DNA of 19,070 nucleotides from Lawsonibacter sp. (GCA_022793355.1 JAAWCR010000078.1:1-19070), one strand, 5' to 3'; counted from the first letter of the stretch, positions 1 through 8,442 are shown. Made by a program: numbers and translations. The notes: generated from the letters alone by a model not told the origin.

Positions 1-976
1 ATACGTCGGTAACAAAGAGGATGTCCTTGCCCACCTCCCGGTCGGGGGAGAAGCCTACCCAGGGGTAGCGGCGGGAGGAGGCGGGCATCTCCTCCACGGT
101 GAGCTTATCCAGGAGCTTGCGCCGGGCGGTGGCCTGCTTGCTCTTGGACTTGTTGGCGGAGAAACGGGAGATGAAGTCTTGCAGCTCCTTAATCTTCTCC
201 TCGTTGCGCTTGTTCTGGCTCTTGATAAGCTGCTGGACCAGCTGGGAGGACTCGTACCAGAAGTCGTAGTTGCCCACGTACATCTTAATCTTGCCGTAGT
301 CGATGTCCACGATATGGGTACAGACAGTGTTGAGGAAGTGGCGGTCGTGGGACACCACAATTACGGTGCCCTCGAAGTCCAGCAGAAAATCCTCCAGCCA
401 GTTCACCGCGTCAATGTCCAGGTTATTGGTGGGCTCGTCCATCATCAGAAGGTCGGGGTTGCCGAACAGCGCCTGGGCCAGCAGTACCTTCACTTTCAAA
501 CGGGCGTCCAGGGTGGCCATATCGCTGGTGTGGTACTCGGTGCCGATACCCAGGCCCTGGAGGATGCGGCTGGCGTCCGACTCCGCCTCCCAGCCCCCCA
601 GCTCGGCATACTCCTCCTCCAGCTGGCAGGCCAGCATGCCGTCCTCGTCGGTCATCTCCTCCTTGGCGTAGAGGGCCTCCTTCTCCTTGCCGATGTCGTA
701 CAGCCGCTGGTTGCCCATGATAACGGTGTCCATCACGTTGTAGGCGTCGTAGGCGTTCTGGTTCTGCTTCAAAACGGACATGCGGATGTTGGGCAGGATA
801 GATACCTGCCCGGAGGTGGAGTCCAGCTCGCCGGATAGAATTTTCAGGAAGGTGGACTTGCCCGCGCCGTTGGCGCCGATGATGCCGTAGCAGTTGCCCC
901 GGAGGAACTGCAGATCCACATGGGAAAACAGCGGGGTGCCGCTGTAGTTCAGGCTCAGGTCGGTGACTGTAATCAT
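1..976 (-). CDS. ABC-F family ATPase, YbiT/YkpA-like (3' end outside window)
   Basis: About 325 N-terminal residues of a soluble, duplicated-ATPase ABC-F protein; the second nucleotide-binding domain lies beyond the left edge. Visible motifs: Walker A GANGAGKST at residues ~34-42, Walker B LLMMDEPTNNLD at ~175, an H-loop VSHDRHFLN, and the linker with RFSANKSKSKQATARR at ~272-288. That linker wording is typical of the YbiT (E. coli)/YkpA (Bacillus) branch. ABC-F proteins act on the ribosome in translation; the exact role of this branch is not well fixed, and resistance is not implied. The first-domain signature is not LSGGQ but TLDARLK; a degenerate signature is, as I recall, common in this branch. 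The ATG at 974-976 is preceded by AAAGGAG (minus strand). The gene has its own promoter just after the terminator of the upstream lyase gene. The family call is firm; the function is inferred. Confidence 0.93.
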   Translation of the reverse strand, partial: MITVTDLSLNYSGTPLFSHVDLQFLRGNCYGIIGANGAGKSTFLKILSGELDSTSGQVSILPNIRMSVLKQNQNAYDAYNVMDTVIMGNQRLYDIGKEKEALYAKEEMTDEDGMLACQLEEEYAELGGWEAESDASRILQGLGIGTEYHTSDMATLDARLKVKVLLAQALFGNPDLLMMDEPTNNLDIDAVNWLEDFLLDFEGTVIVVSHDRHFLNTVCTHIVDIDYGKIKMYVGNYDFWYESSQLVQQLIKSQNKRNEEKIKELQDFISRFSANKSKSKQATARRKLLDKLTVEEMPASSRRYPWVGFSPDREVGKDILFVTDV

Positions 977-1020
977 AGCGTTTGCCGCTCCTTTTCAGAT
1001 AGTCGAAATTTTCAGGTGCT

Positions 1021-1029
1021 ATTCTACCA
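1021..1029 (-). promoter_or_regulatory. Candidate extended -10 promoter of the ABC-F gene
   Basis: Read on the minus strand this is TGGTAGAAT, an extended -10 element (TGn plus TAGAAT, 5/6 to consensus). It lies about 45 bases before the ABC-F start codon and directly downstream of the lyase terminator. No good -35 box is present 17 bases upstream, which extended -10 promoters tolerate. Confidence 0.45.
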
Positions 1030-1038
1030 TAAGCACCC

Positions 1039-1072
1039 AAAAAAAGATAGCGCTTTTCGTGGAAAAAAGCGC
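1039..1072 (-). terminator. Intrinsic terminator after the HMG-CoA lyase gene
   Basis: On the minus strand, GCGCTTTT pairs with AAAAGCGC (8 bp, 7-base loop) and is followed by TATC and seven T residues. It starts about 40 bases after the lyase stop codon, so it should end that transcript before the ABC-F gene. Confidence 0.85.
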
Positions 1073-1111
1073 CACCTTTTTGAAGGAAATATGGGATGTT
1101 TGACGGAAAAA

Positions 1112-2026
1112 TCAGACAATCAGGTCCTGGGCGCGACCGGCCCGGAGTACGTAGCTGTCTAGATTATGGCCCAGCAGCTCCCGCATGGTCCGGGAGAGCT
1201 CCATAACTTTGAGGATGTCCACGCCGGTCCGGATGCCGGACTCGTCACACATGTTGATGACATCCTCGGTGGAGATGTTGCCCGCCGCATCGGGGACGAA
1301 GGGGCAGCCGCCCAGGCCGCCGAAGGAGCCGTCGAATCGGGTCATGCCCGCCTCCATGGCGGCCAGGATGTTGGCCATGGCCAGGCCCCGGGTGTTGTGG
1401 AAGTGGAGCCACCAGCTGGCCTGGGGATATTTCTCCTTCACGTGGGCGCACAACTCATAGACCGGGGCGGGGGCACCCATGCCGGAAGTGTCGGAGAGGG
1501 AAATTTCGGTAATCCCTACCTTCAGGTAGGCCTCAATGATGGATTCAATGTCAGACACGGGGATACGGCCCTCCCAGGGGGAGGCGAAGGGCATGGAGAT
1601 GGAGCCGGAGATGGCAATGCCGTTATCCGCCGCCGCCTGAACGCAGTCGGCGAAGCCGGCCACGCTCTCCTCCGGGGTCATGTTCAGGTTTTTCAGGTTG
1701 TGCTGTCGGCTGGCGGAGACATTCAGCTTTACCTTTTTACAGCCACAGTCCGCCGCGCGCTTTACGCCCCGCAGATTGGGGATCAGGGCACGCAGCTCCA
1801 CCCCGGGGACTTCGCCGATTGCCTGGAATACCTGGTCAGTGTCCGCCATCTGAGGCACGGCCTTGGGGTGCATGAAGGAGCCGACTTCGATAACGGGGAA
1901 GCCCGCGGCGATCAGCCCCCGCAGCAGCTCCACCTTCTTCTCGGTGGGAATGAGGGTCTTTTCGTTTTGCAGGCCGTCCCGGAGGCCGACCTCGCACAGC
2001 GTAATGGCTGAGGGTAAGTTTTTCAT
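1112..2026 (-). CDS. Hydroxymethylglutaryl-CoA lyase family protein
   Basis: A 304-residue cytosolic TIM-barrel enzyme of the HMG-CoA lyase family, which cleaves HMG-CoA to acetoacetate and acetyl-CoA (leucine/ketone-body carbon). The start is the ATG at 2024-2026, with GGGAGG eight bases upstream; an in-frame ATG farther upstream lacks a ribosome site and would add a tail absent from the family. Active-site residues: R16-D17 in the GLRDGLQNEK motif, metal ligands H208 and H210 (LHFHNT), C241 in the lyase signature GLGGCPF, and N250 in AGNISTED. Their mutual spacing is the same as R41, D42, H233, H235, C266 and N275 of the human enzyme as I remember it, so the catalytic set is complete. It stands alone: no acyl-CoA dehydrogenase, carboxylase or CoA-transferase gene lies beside it. 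A related acyl-CoA lyase with another substrate is possible. Confidence 0.93.
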   Translation of the reverse strand: MKNLPSAITLCEVGLRDGLQNEKTLIPTEKKVELLRGLIAAGFPVIEVGSFMHPKAVPQMADTDQVFQAIGEVPGVELRALIPNLRGVKRAADCGCKKVKLNVSASRQHNLKNLNMTPEESVAGFADCVQAAADNGIAISGSISMPFASPWEGRIPVSDIESIIEAYLKVGITEISLSDTSGMGAPAPVYELCAHVKEKYPQASWWLHFHNTRGLAMANILAAMEAGMTRFDGSFGGLGGCPFVPDAAGNISTEDVINMCDESGIRTGVDILKVMELSRTMRELLGHNLDSYVLRAGRAQDLIV

Positions 2027-2060
2027 TTCCAGTGCCTCCCATAATTTTATTGATGCTGTT

Positions 2061-2090
2061 AGTTTAGCGGAAAAATCGGCCGGAATCCAA
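2061..2090 (-). promoter_or_regulatory. Weak candidate promoter of the HMG-CoA lyase gene
   Basis: On the minus strand, TTGGAT and TAAACT are separated by 18 bases. Both boxes are only partial matches to sigma-A consensus, but the placement gives a plausible leader of about 28 bases before the chosen start. Confidence 0.3.
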
Positions 2091-2131
2091 TACAAGTTTT
2101 ATATAAGATGATAGAAAATCCTCATATCAAA

Positions 2132-2148
2132 AGGGCGCAGCGCGCCCT
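2132..2148. repeat. Short GC-rich hairpin in divergent intergenic gap
   Basis: AGGGCGC and GCGCCCT form a 7-bp stem with a 3-base loop in the gap between the divergent lyase and tail-fibre-like genes. On the minus strand it is followed by TTTTG, so it could be a weak terminator against antisense read-through, but the T-tract is short. Role unknown. Confidence 0.4.
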
Positions 2149-2233
2149 AATTTCCAATAAATGTATGAAAACGTCCCACTCTGGGGCGGTTTCCCGCTCT
2201 ATATGGAATCTGTATTGAAGGAGGAAACTTTAC

Positions 2234-2758
2234 ATGTCAACCAATCAAACCCCCAACTACAACCTCTGCCAGTGGGAGGCGGAGGACAAGGTGCTGCGCG
2301 CTGAATTCAACGCGGACAACGCCAAAATTGATGCGGGCATCAAGGCGGTGGACCGGCGGGTGGACAGTCTGTCGTCCACGGTGGCAGGCAAGGCGTCCAC
2401 ATCGGCGCTGGCGGGGCTGCAAAGCGTGGTGAACGGCCAGGCCGCCGCCATAGCCAGGCTGGGCAACTGCATCCTGCACTACTCCACCTACATCGGGACC
2501 GCCGACTACACGGACTACACATCTCAACGCACGCTGACCTTCCCACACCGGCCTGTCGCCCTGCTCCTTATGCACGACGGGGAGTATTGCGGCCTGTTCG
2601 CGGTTCAGGGCGCGAACAGTGTCCCCGTGGTTGTGTCCTCCCGGAGCTACGCCTGTAACTGCTCCTGGTCGGGCAACTCCGTGACCCTGACCAGCAGCCA
2701 CACCAATCTCAAAAACCGCACGTATTTTGTCGCCGCCCTGCTGGACGCCGAAACATAA
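2234..2758 (+). CDS. Phage tail-fibre-like protein, orphan
   Basis: A 174-residue protein without signal peptide or membrane segment. The N-terminus (NYNLCQWEAEDKVLRAEFN, then DNAKID) matches the opening of many small tail-fibre/baseplate proteins of clostridial prophages. A short heptad-like stretch at residues ~28-60 (KAVDRRVDSLSS) could be a trimeric coiled coil. The C-terminal half is rich in T, S, V and Y, as in beta-rich receptor-binding tips. The ATG follows AAGGAGG at good spacing. No capsid, tail, lysis or integrase gene is nearby, so this is an isolated gene: a prophage remnant, a moron-like gene or a domesticated surface binder. It converges on the SLH gene over a strong hairpin. 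The phage link rests on recognising the N-terminal pattern; the function is open. Confidence 0.7.
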   Translation: MSTNQTPNYNLCQWEAEDKVLRAEFNADNAKIDAGIKAVDRRVDSLSSTVAGKASTSALAGLQSVVNGQAAAIARLGNCILHYSTYIGTADYTDYTSQRTLTFPHRPVALLLMHDGEYCGLFAVQGANSVPVVVSSRSYACNCSWSGNSVTLTSSHTNLKNRTYFVAALLDAET

Positions 2759-2765
2759 GAAAGAG

Positions 2766-2792
2766 GTCCCCAGGTCCATAGGACCTGGGGAC
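2766..2792. terminator. 12-bp hairpin between convergent genes
   Basis: GTCCCCAGGTCC and GGACCTGGGGAC form a perfect 12-bp stem with an ATA loop. It lies 8 bases past the tail-fibre-like stop and about 35 bases past the SLH stop. On the minus strand it is followed by CTCTTTCTT, an imperfect T-tract; on the plus strand there is no T-tract. It is probably a shared or mainly minus-strand terminator. Confidence 0.65.
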
Positions 2793-2826
2793 AGGTATTT
2801 GCGGAATGTAAAATTTTTGCTGCCGG

Positions 2827-5800
2827 TCAGTGTCCGGCACCGGATCTGGGGTTGTCCGCAAGCTTGTAATTGCCCCAATCCAGATTCAGTTTGACGTTGA
2901 TTTCAGTGCCATCAGCCGTCGTCACCGTAATTACGGAGCTGGTCGCGTTGCCTACGAGCCACAGGAGCCAGTCGCCATCCCCAACCTCAATGGGAACAAT
3001 CGCCATGTAGCTGGATTTGGAACTCCCCATCTGAGACTGCGGTGTACCAAAACCTGGGATATTTGTTGTATCGTTGTAACTAAAGGCTGTGGTAATGGCG
3101 CCGCTGATGCTCAGGGTCTCGGTCTCTGCGTCCCAAGCGTAGGTCAGTCCCTCCTGAAGATACGTAGTAACGCCCTTGAAGGCCTTAGTACCTTCGATCT
3201 CCGCCTTGTCATTGGCGTCGATCTTGAGGTTCTCCCGGTTTACGGGAATGTTTTTGGCTTCACTCATATCAACCCAGTTGAGCTTGGAGAAGTCTCCATT
3301 AAAGCCGAGCTCCTTGAGATTTTCAACCGTGGTGGTTTTGTCGCCGATGGCAAACAGAAGCCAGTCGGTTCTTCCAGCGTCCGCTGTGAAAGCGATGGGG
3401 ATAATGGCCATCTTTGTGGATTTTGTCCCCTCGGGGAAGTAGGTGTTGGGCTTCTGGAAGCCGGGAATCTCCGTGGTACTGTCGTCCTTGGAATAGTACT
3501 TGGTGATATCGCCGGTAACCGTCAGGGTGTTGGTGGCCTTATCGAAGCGGTAGGTCAGGCCCTGCTGCAGATATCCGCTGACGCCCGTGAAGGCCGGGTC
3601 ACTCTCAATCTCCTGGATATCGGCCTTCGTAAAGGTAAGGTTGGCCGCTTCAATCGGAGTGGGAACAGTACCGCTCCAGTTGAGCTTGGAGAAATCACCC
3701 TTGAAACCAAGGCCGTTGACATCCGCCACATTTGTGGTCTTATCGCCTACCAGGAGCAGGAGCCAGTCAGAATCACTTTCCGCGCTCTGGTACTGGATAG
3801 GAATGATGGCCATCTTTGTGGACTGCGTGGTTCCGGGGAAGTAGGTGTTGGGCTTCTGGAAGCCGGGAATCTCCGTGGTGCTGTCATCCTTGGAATAGTA
3901 CTTGGTAATATCGCCGGTGACAGTCAGGGTGTTGGTGGCCTCGTCGAACTTGTAGGTCAGGCCCTGCTGCAGGAACGCGCAGACGCCGTTGAACACGTCT
4001 TCGCGCTCAATCTCTGCCTCGTCCGCACTGCTGAAGGACAGATTGGCCGTCGATACAGGCGTGTTGCCCCAATTCAGGCCGGAGAAATCGCCATTGAAAC
4101 CAAGCTCGGCAAGATCCTCCGCTGTGGTGGTCTTGTCTCCAACGGCGAACAGGAGCCAGTCTACCTCGCTGGTGCCAGCCTTCACGTATTTGATGGGCAC
4201 AATCGCCATCTTGGTGGAAGTCGCCCCTGCGGGGAACAGGCTGCTGGGTGTGCCAAAGCCGGGAATATTGGTGGAGCTGTCATCTTTGCTCAGGGCGGTG
4301 TTGATTTTGCCAGTTACCTTCAGAGTTTTGGTAGCCTCATCAAACTCATAGGTCAGGCCCTGCTGCAGATACGGAGTGACGCCCTTAAAGACATCCTCAG
4401 CCTCAATTACGCTCTTATCAGCGGCGGAAATGCTGAGACCGCTGCTCTCAACAGGAGTGTTCTCCTCGCTGGGCTCGATGGGCTCGTCGTCCTTCCAGCC
4501 TTCCACGAGTTTGCTGACCTCAACATAGCCATTGAGAATGTCCGTGTGGGTCAGTCTGTAGGTAATGGTAATCTTGCTGCTGGCATCGGAGGTCACTTCA
4601 ACCTCACGTGCAGGATCGCCCAGGGTGACGGTGTACTTGGTGTAAGCCTTCAGAGTGACAGCGGCACGGCCAAGAGCTTTCCCGATCACAATAGATACAG
4701 GATCGCCGGCGCTCATATCCTTCAGGCTGACACCAGGAGCCTTCCCGTCGAAGGTCACGGCCACATTGTCCAGGCTCTCGTCGTCGCCCTTTTCGCCTAC
4801 GATGGTCTCCTTGATCTCCTCATCACGGCCCACGATCCACGTGGTAGTGTTGGGCATAATGAAGCTGATAGTACGGGTCGCGGTCCGCACACGCAGATCG
4901 GGGTCAAAGCCGACCAAGTCAAGCAGATTGGTGATGTAGCCAAATCCACTGACGATATCGTAGTCGGTAATGGCCACACGGTCGCCAGCCTTGATGGAGT
5001 AAGCGGTATAAGCGCCATAAGCATCGCGGTCAGTACGGATGGGCTTGATCTCGCCGCCCTCAGCGGAGACAACGGCGTTGGACTTGCCGGTTACATAGCT
5101 GTCGGCAGTGAACAGATTGCCGTACAGACGCAGCTCCTGAGCCTTGCCGGAGATGCCGGGACGCTCATAGGTGTTGGTCCAGTCACGGATGATGACAGTG
5201 GTAGCGCCGGTGCCGTCCACGATGGCGCTGATGGTGTATTCGTAATTCTCGCCGTTCTTGGTGTTCAGGTTGTCAACGATGCTCTGCAGGCGGGTGGCGC
5301 CGGTGGTCCATTCGCCCTTCCAGTCCTCGTTGCGCTCCCACTGGAACAGAGCCACGTTCACGTCTTCGGTGACATAGAAGCCCTGCTTGTTCTTGGTGGT
5401 GGCGTACAGGGTGTTGCCAATCATGTAGGGGTGGCCGGTGGTGAAGCTCTCGTGGTAGAGCACAGAGCTGTACTCGTCCAGGGAGTCCTCCAGCCAGTTG
5501 ATGTCGGTGACGTACTCGGCGATGTCCTTGCCTTCCTTGACCGAGTGGCCCTTCAGGCGCCAGGTGTCGATGGCGTCATACCAGCCGGCGCCGGTGGCGT
5601 TGGCCACAGCGATAACCTCGCCGTTGCTGTTGTAGCTGACCTGATACCACTGGCCGCGCTCCATCTCGTCCAGATAGGTGAGCTGGTCGCCAACCTCAGT
5701 CAGCAGGACCTTCTCGCCGTTGACGGTGACCTCGCGGGTCCAGGTGTACATATCGTCGCCGGCGGCGCGGTTCTCGCTCTTGCCGTTGTCGGTCTCGTCC

Positions 5801-8184
5801 TTTACGCCGGCAGCGCCGCTGGCGGAGTGGACATAGACCAGGCCGCGGTTGTTCACGCCGTTGTTGCCCACGACCATGGCGGCAATCACGTAGCCGTCCC
5901 GGTTGTACAGGGTGTAGGTGCCGTGGGAGGTGTGGGAGAACATGTCGTTTTCTGTGAAGTCACGGTCGCCGTCGTCGGTGCTGGGGATAGTGCCGCCGAC
6001 CTTGGCGTCCTCGGCTTCCTTGCGGGCGTCGTCCAGGGACCAGACCTCCAGATCGACGTTGTTCACGCCGGTAATCACGTCGGCCACGCCCTTAATCACG
6101 CCGTAGTTGGGTTTAGCGGCGTCGCTGTTGTGGTTCAGCTCGGCCAGCTTGGCGGTGAGGTAAACCGTGTTGTCATTGCCATAGACACGGTTAAAGCCAA
6201 CCGTGCTGTTGCCGCCGCCAATCAGGGACAGATGGGTGCGGTTGATCTTGGAAACAGTGACAGGATCGGTCCAGGCTTGGGCGATCTTGGTCTTGTTGCT
6301 GCTTCCGCCGGGAACATTGTTCACGTTGTTAGTGGCGTCCTTCACCTGCTTCAGGGTGTAAGCGCCGTTGCTGTTCTTGGAGAAGGTGGTCCAAGTGTTC
6401 AGAATGGAATCCAGGCCGTCCCGATAGGGGGGCAGCTCGCTCTTGCTCAGGTCAACCCTGACGGTCTCAGCGGTGCCGTCCAGGAAGATGACGTTGGCGT
6501 CGGCGTACATGTTGGACAGGTGGCTGCCGGTGCGCTGGATGGCGGTGACGAAGGCGTAGTTGTTCACGGCCTCCACGATGTCCACGCCGATGGCATAGCT
6601 GTACTTGTCCAGGTAGACGTTGTACTGGATATCCTTCAGGTTGACGGTGTTGCCCTGGGTGTACTGGTCCAGGACCTCCCAGTCATACTCGGCGGCAGAG
6701 GAATAGTCATACTTGGTGCCGTCGGTGGTCACGCTGCTGCCGCGGCTGAAGGAGCTGATGGTGACAGCGGACAGCACCTCGGGGATCGCGGCGGACTGAA
6801 CCTCGCCCTTGGCCACGGTGACCAGCAGGGGATCGCCGTCCTGCACGTCCTTCACCAGGGCGAAGTCGTCGGCGGTGATGGTAAAGTCAGACGAATGATT
6901 GCGGTCAGTGGGAGAGCTGGAAGTGATCTTCACATACTCGTCGGTTCCAGCGACCTTCTCAATGCCGTAGACATCGATGTCCACATCCTCGGTGCGGGTG
7001 TCGAAGTCCTCGTCGGCCTTGGCCAGATAGGTGTTGATGATGGCAATGGTGACAATCTTGTTGTCGTTGTCCACAAACACCTGGGTGAGCACGCCGTTGC
7101 CGGTGCCGCCCACGCCCACATTGTTGTTGCGGTTCAGGTCGGCCTCGTCAAACCAGGGGCCGTGGTTTTCGTCACCCAGGATGAGGCTGGCGTTCTTGTC
7201 CTTGGTGGACACGCCGTCGATGGCGATATCCAGGGTGTACTCCTTCAGAACGCTGGCGCCCAGCTTCTCGTACAGGGTACGCCCGGTAACCTTCTGGGTG
7301 TATTCGGCACGGACCAGCTCCTCTTTGTAGTAGGTGCCGATGCCCTTGCCGTCGTACTCCCAATAGCGGGCGGGACGCTCAAACACGTCGGTGGTGTTGC
7401 TCAGGCGCAGATCGCCGTTGTAGAGCTCCTCGCCCAGCTGCACATAGTACTGGCCCTTGTGGTTGAAGTCGCTGGCCACGTCGCTGGTGCGGCCTTCAAT
7501 GGCGTTGTACTTGGCCTCGGTACTGGTGCGAGGGGTGTACTCGGCGCGGTAGCCCACGGTGGCATCTCCAATGGTGACACCGGCAGTGCCGGTAAAGGTT
7601 ACCATCTCGGAACGCAGGGCGTTCAGGGCCATGCGGGCCACCTGGTTGCGGGTCATGTCGGCGGTGGCGCTGGAGCCCACGCCGTCAAAGAGCCCGACCT
7701 GAGTGCCCTGACGGACCGTGGCGGTCTCAAACCCGTCCTGATAGTCCTCAGCGTACTGGAAGTAGCCCAGGGCGCGCATCATCATGGAAGCGGCCTGAAC
7801 CGGGGTGATGGGGTCCAGGGCACCATAAGTGCCGTCTCCGTAACCGGAGAGAATCTTGTTGGCGTAGCAGGCGCCAACATAGGGCTTTGCCCAGGTGGGC
7901 ACATCCCAGAAGGGACAGCTCGCTTCGTAATACTGGTAGTCCAGGTGCAGAAGCTTGGCCATAATAACAGCCATCTCTGACCGGGTCACAGATCGGTCAG
8001 GCTCGAAGTTGCCAGTGTCGGCGTTGCCGAGCATGACTTCCACGGCCTGAAGGACCTCGATTGCCTCGACGTTTTCCTCTTCGGTAACGTCGGGGAAGCC
8101 CGCAGCGCCGGCTCCGACGACCATCATGCCCAGGAGCATGACAGAAGCCAGGGTCAGGCTGAGAGCCCGCTTCAGGTTTCTCAT
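2827..8184 (-). CDS. SLH-domain cell-surface protein with four C-terminal tandem repeats
   Basis: A 1785-residue exported protein. The chosen ATG (8182-8184) has AAGGAGG eight bases upstream and opens a clean signal peptide (MRNLKRALSLTLASVML, cleavage near residues 27-28); the longer reading frame would bury it. Three SLH repeats follow (~30-82, ~92-140, ~155-200) with TRSE- and TPVQ-type motifs; SLH trimers bind pyruvylated cell-wall polymers, so the protein should sit in the S-layer or wall. Residues ~200-1240 show no domain I recognise. Residues ~1247-1785 are four tandem modules of ~132-137 residues, each with LQQGLTY or LQEGLTY, a DxxTxxIPGF-type motif, an MAIxPI strand, DWLL and a closing LNW or similar motif. 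There is no LPXTG motif or C-terminal membrane anchor. It is probably a major surface or S-layer-associated protein; ligand or enzyme activity is unknown. Confidence 0.92.
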   Translation of the reverse strand: MRNLKRALSLTLASVMLLGMMVVGAGAAGFPDVTEEENVEAIEVLQAVEVMLGNADTGNFEPDRSVTRSEMAVIMAKLLHLDYQYYEASCPFWDVPTWAKPYVGACYANKILSGYGDGTYGALDPITPVQAASMMMRALGYFQYAEDYQDGFETATVRQGTQVGLFDGVGSSATADMTRNQVARMALNALRSEMVTFTGTAGVTIGDATVGYRAEYTPRTSTEAKYNAIEGRTSDVASDFNHKGQYYVQLGEELYNGDLRLSNTTDVFERPARYWEYDGKGIGTYYKEELVRAEYTQKVTGRTLYEKLGASVLKEYTLDIAIDGVSTKDKNASLILGDENHGPWFDEADLNRNNNVGVGGTGNGVLTQVFVDNDNKIVTIAIINTYLAKADEDFDTRTEDVDIDVYGIEKVAGTDEYVKITSSSPTDRNHSSDFTITADDFALVKDVQDGDPLLVTVAKGEVQSAAIPEVLSAVTISSFSRGSSVTTDGTKYDYSSAAEYDWEVLDQYTQGNTVNLKDIQYNVYLDKYSYAIGVDIVEAVNNYAFVTAIQRTGSHLSNMYADANVIFLDGTAETVRVDLSKSELPPYRDGLDSILNTWTTFSKNSNGAYTLKQVKDATNNVNNVPGGSSNKTKIAQAWTDPVTVSKINRTHLSLIGGGNSTVGFNRVYGNDNTVYLTAKLAELNHNSDAAKPNYGVIKGVADVITGVNNVDLEVWSLDDARKEAEDAKVGGTIPSTDDGDRDFTENDMFSHTSHGTYTLYNRDGYVIAAMVVGNNGVNNRGLVYVHSASGAAGVKDETDNGKSENRAAGDDMYTWTREVTVNGEKVLLTEVGDQLTYLDEMERGQWYQVSYNSNGEVIAVANATGAGWYDAIDTWRLKGHSVKEGKDIAEYVTDINWLEDSLDEYSSVLYHESFTTGHPYMIGNTLYATTKNKQGFYVTEDVNVALFQWERNEDWKGEWTTGATRLQSIVDNLNTKNGENYEYTISAIVDGTGATTVIIRDWTNTYERPGISGKAQELRLYGNLFTADSYVTGKSNAVVSAEGGEIKPIRTDRDAYGAYTAYSIKAGDRVAITDYDIVSGFGYITNLLDLVGFDPDLRVRTATRTISFIMPNTTTWIVGRDEEIKETIVGEKGDDESLDNVAVTFDGKAPGVSLKDMSAGDPVSIVIGKALGRAAVTLKAYTKYTVTLGDPAREVEVTSDASSKITITYRLTHTDILNGYVEVSKLVEGWKDDEPIEPSEENTPVESSGLSISAADKSVIEAEDVFKGVTPYLQQGLTYEFDEATKTLKVTGKINTALSKDDSSTNIPGFGTPSSLFPAGATSTKMAIVPIKYVKAGTSEVDWLLFAVGDKTTTAEDLAELGFNGDFSGLNWGNTPVSTANLSFSSADEAEIEREDVFNGVCAFLQQGLTYKFDEATNTLTVTGDITKYYSKDDSTTEIPGFQKPNTYFPGTTQSTKMAIIPIQYQSAESDSDWLLLLVGDKTTNVADVNGLGFKGDFSKLNWSGTVPTPIEAANLTFTKADIQEIESDPAFTGVSGYLQQGLTYRFDKATNTLTVTGDITKYYSKDDSTTEIPGFQKPNTYFPEGTKSTKMAIIPIAFTADAGRTDWLLFAIGDKTTTVENLKELGFNGDFSKLNWVDMSEAKNIPVNRENLKIDANDKAEIEGTKAFKGVTTYLQEGLTYAWDAETETLSISGAITTAFSYNDTTNIPGFGTPQSQMGSSKSSYMAIVPIEVGDGDWLLWLVGNATSSVITVTTADGTEINVKLNLDWGNYKLADNPRSGAGH
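2860..4446 (-). repeat. Four tandem ~400-bp repeats within the SLH gene
   Basis: Approximate unit borders, in gene order: 4446-4056, 4049-3661, 3651-3290 and 3240-2860. Units 2 and 3 are the most alike: 3834-3940 and 3432-3538 (offset 402 bases = 134 codons) differ at about 5 of 107 positions. Unit 4 is the most diverged and ends the protein. This indicates stepwise duplication with a recent copy or gene conversion in the middle. Confidence 0.88.
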
Positions 8185-8238
8185 TCGGATTTCCTCCTTA
8201 CAAATTTGTTCGGCCTGAGAGGGGCCGTTTTGGGCCGA

Positions 8239-8306
8239 AACGCAGAATCGCATTACTACCATGGCAGCCTGTGGAGCTTAACATTTATGTAACAAAATTC
8301 TGCGTT
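8239..8306. repeat. 10-bp inverted repeat in the SLH gene leader
   Basis: AACGCAGAAT (8239-8248) and its exact complement ATTCTGCGTT (8297-8306) enclose 48 bases, 55-120 bases upstream of the SLH start codon. Inside lies the near-palindrome ACATTTATGT. It could be an operator pair or a leader RNA stem; I could not assign a clear promoter for the SLH gene. Confidence 0.55.
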
Positions 8307-8442
8307 CTGCCCAAGTTTTTCGAGGTTTTTCAACTTTTTTGCCCTGCCACCACCGTGTCACGCTCCTTGCGCGGGGATAAAAAGCTGGAAAAACCAGAAA
8401 GGAAACCTGAAAACCGTCCGTTTTCGCATAAAAAAGTGAAAC

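Noticed and set aside
179..838. 219-codon plus-strand frame opposite the ABC-F gene
   Set aside because: Leu/Val-rich shadow of a clear ABC-F coding strand.
1166..2011. 281-codon plus-strand frame opposite the HMG-CoA lyase gene
   Set aside because: Gly/His/Val-rich shadow; the minus frame has the full lyase active site.
2830..7980. A 1716-codon open frame on the plus strand, antisense to the SLH gene
   Set aside because: It mirrors the real gene in GC-rich codons: low-complexity G/V/A/H/D-rich protein, no ribosome site, no domain. The minus frame has a signal peptide, SLH domains and a perfect ribosome site.
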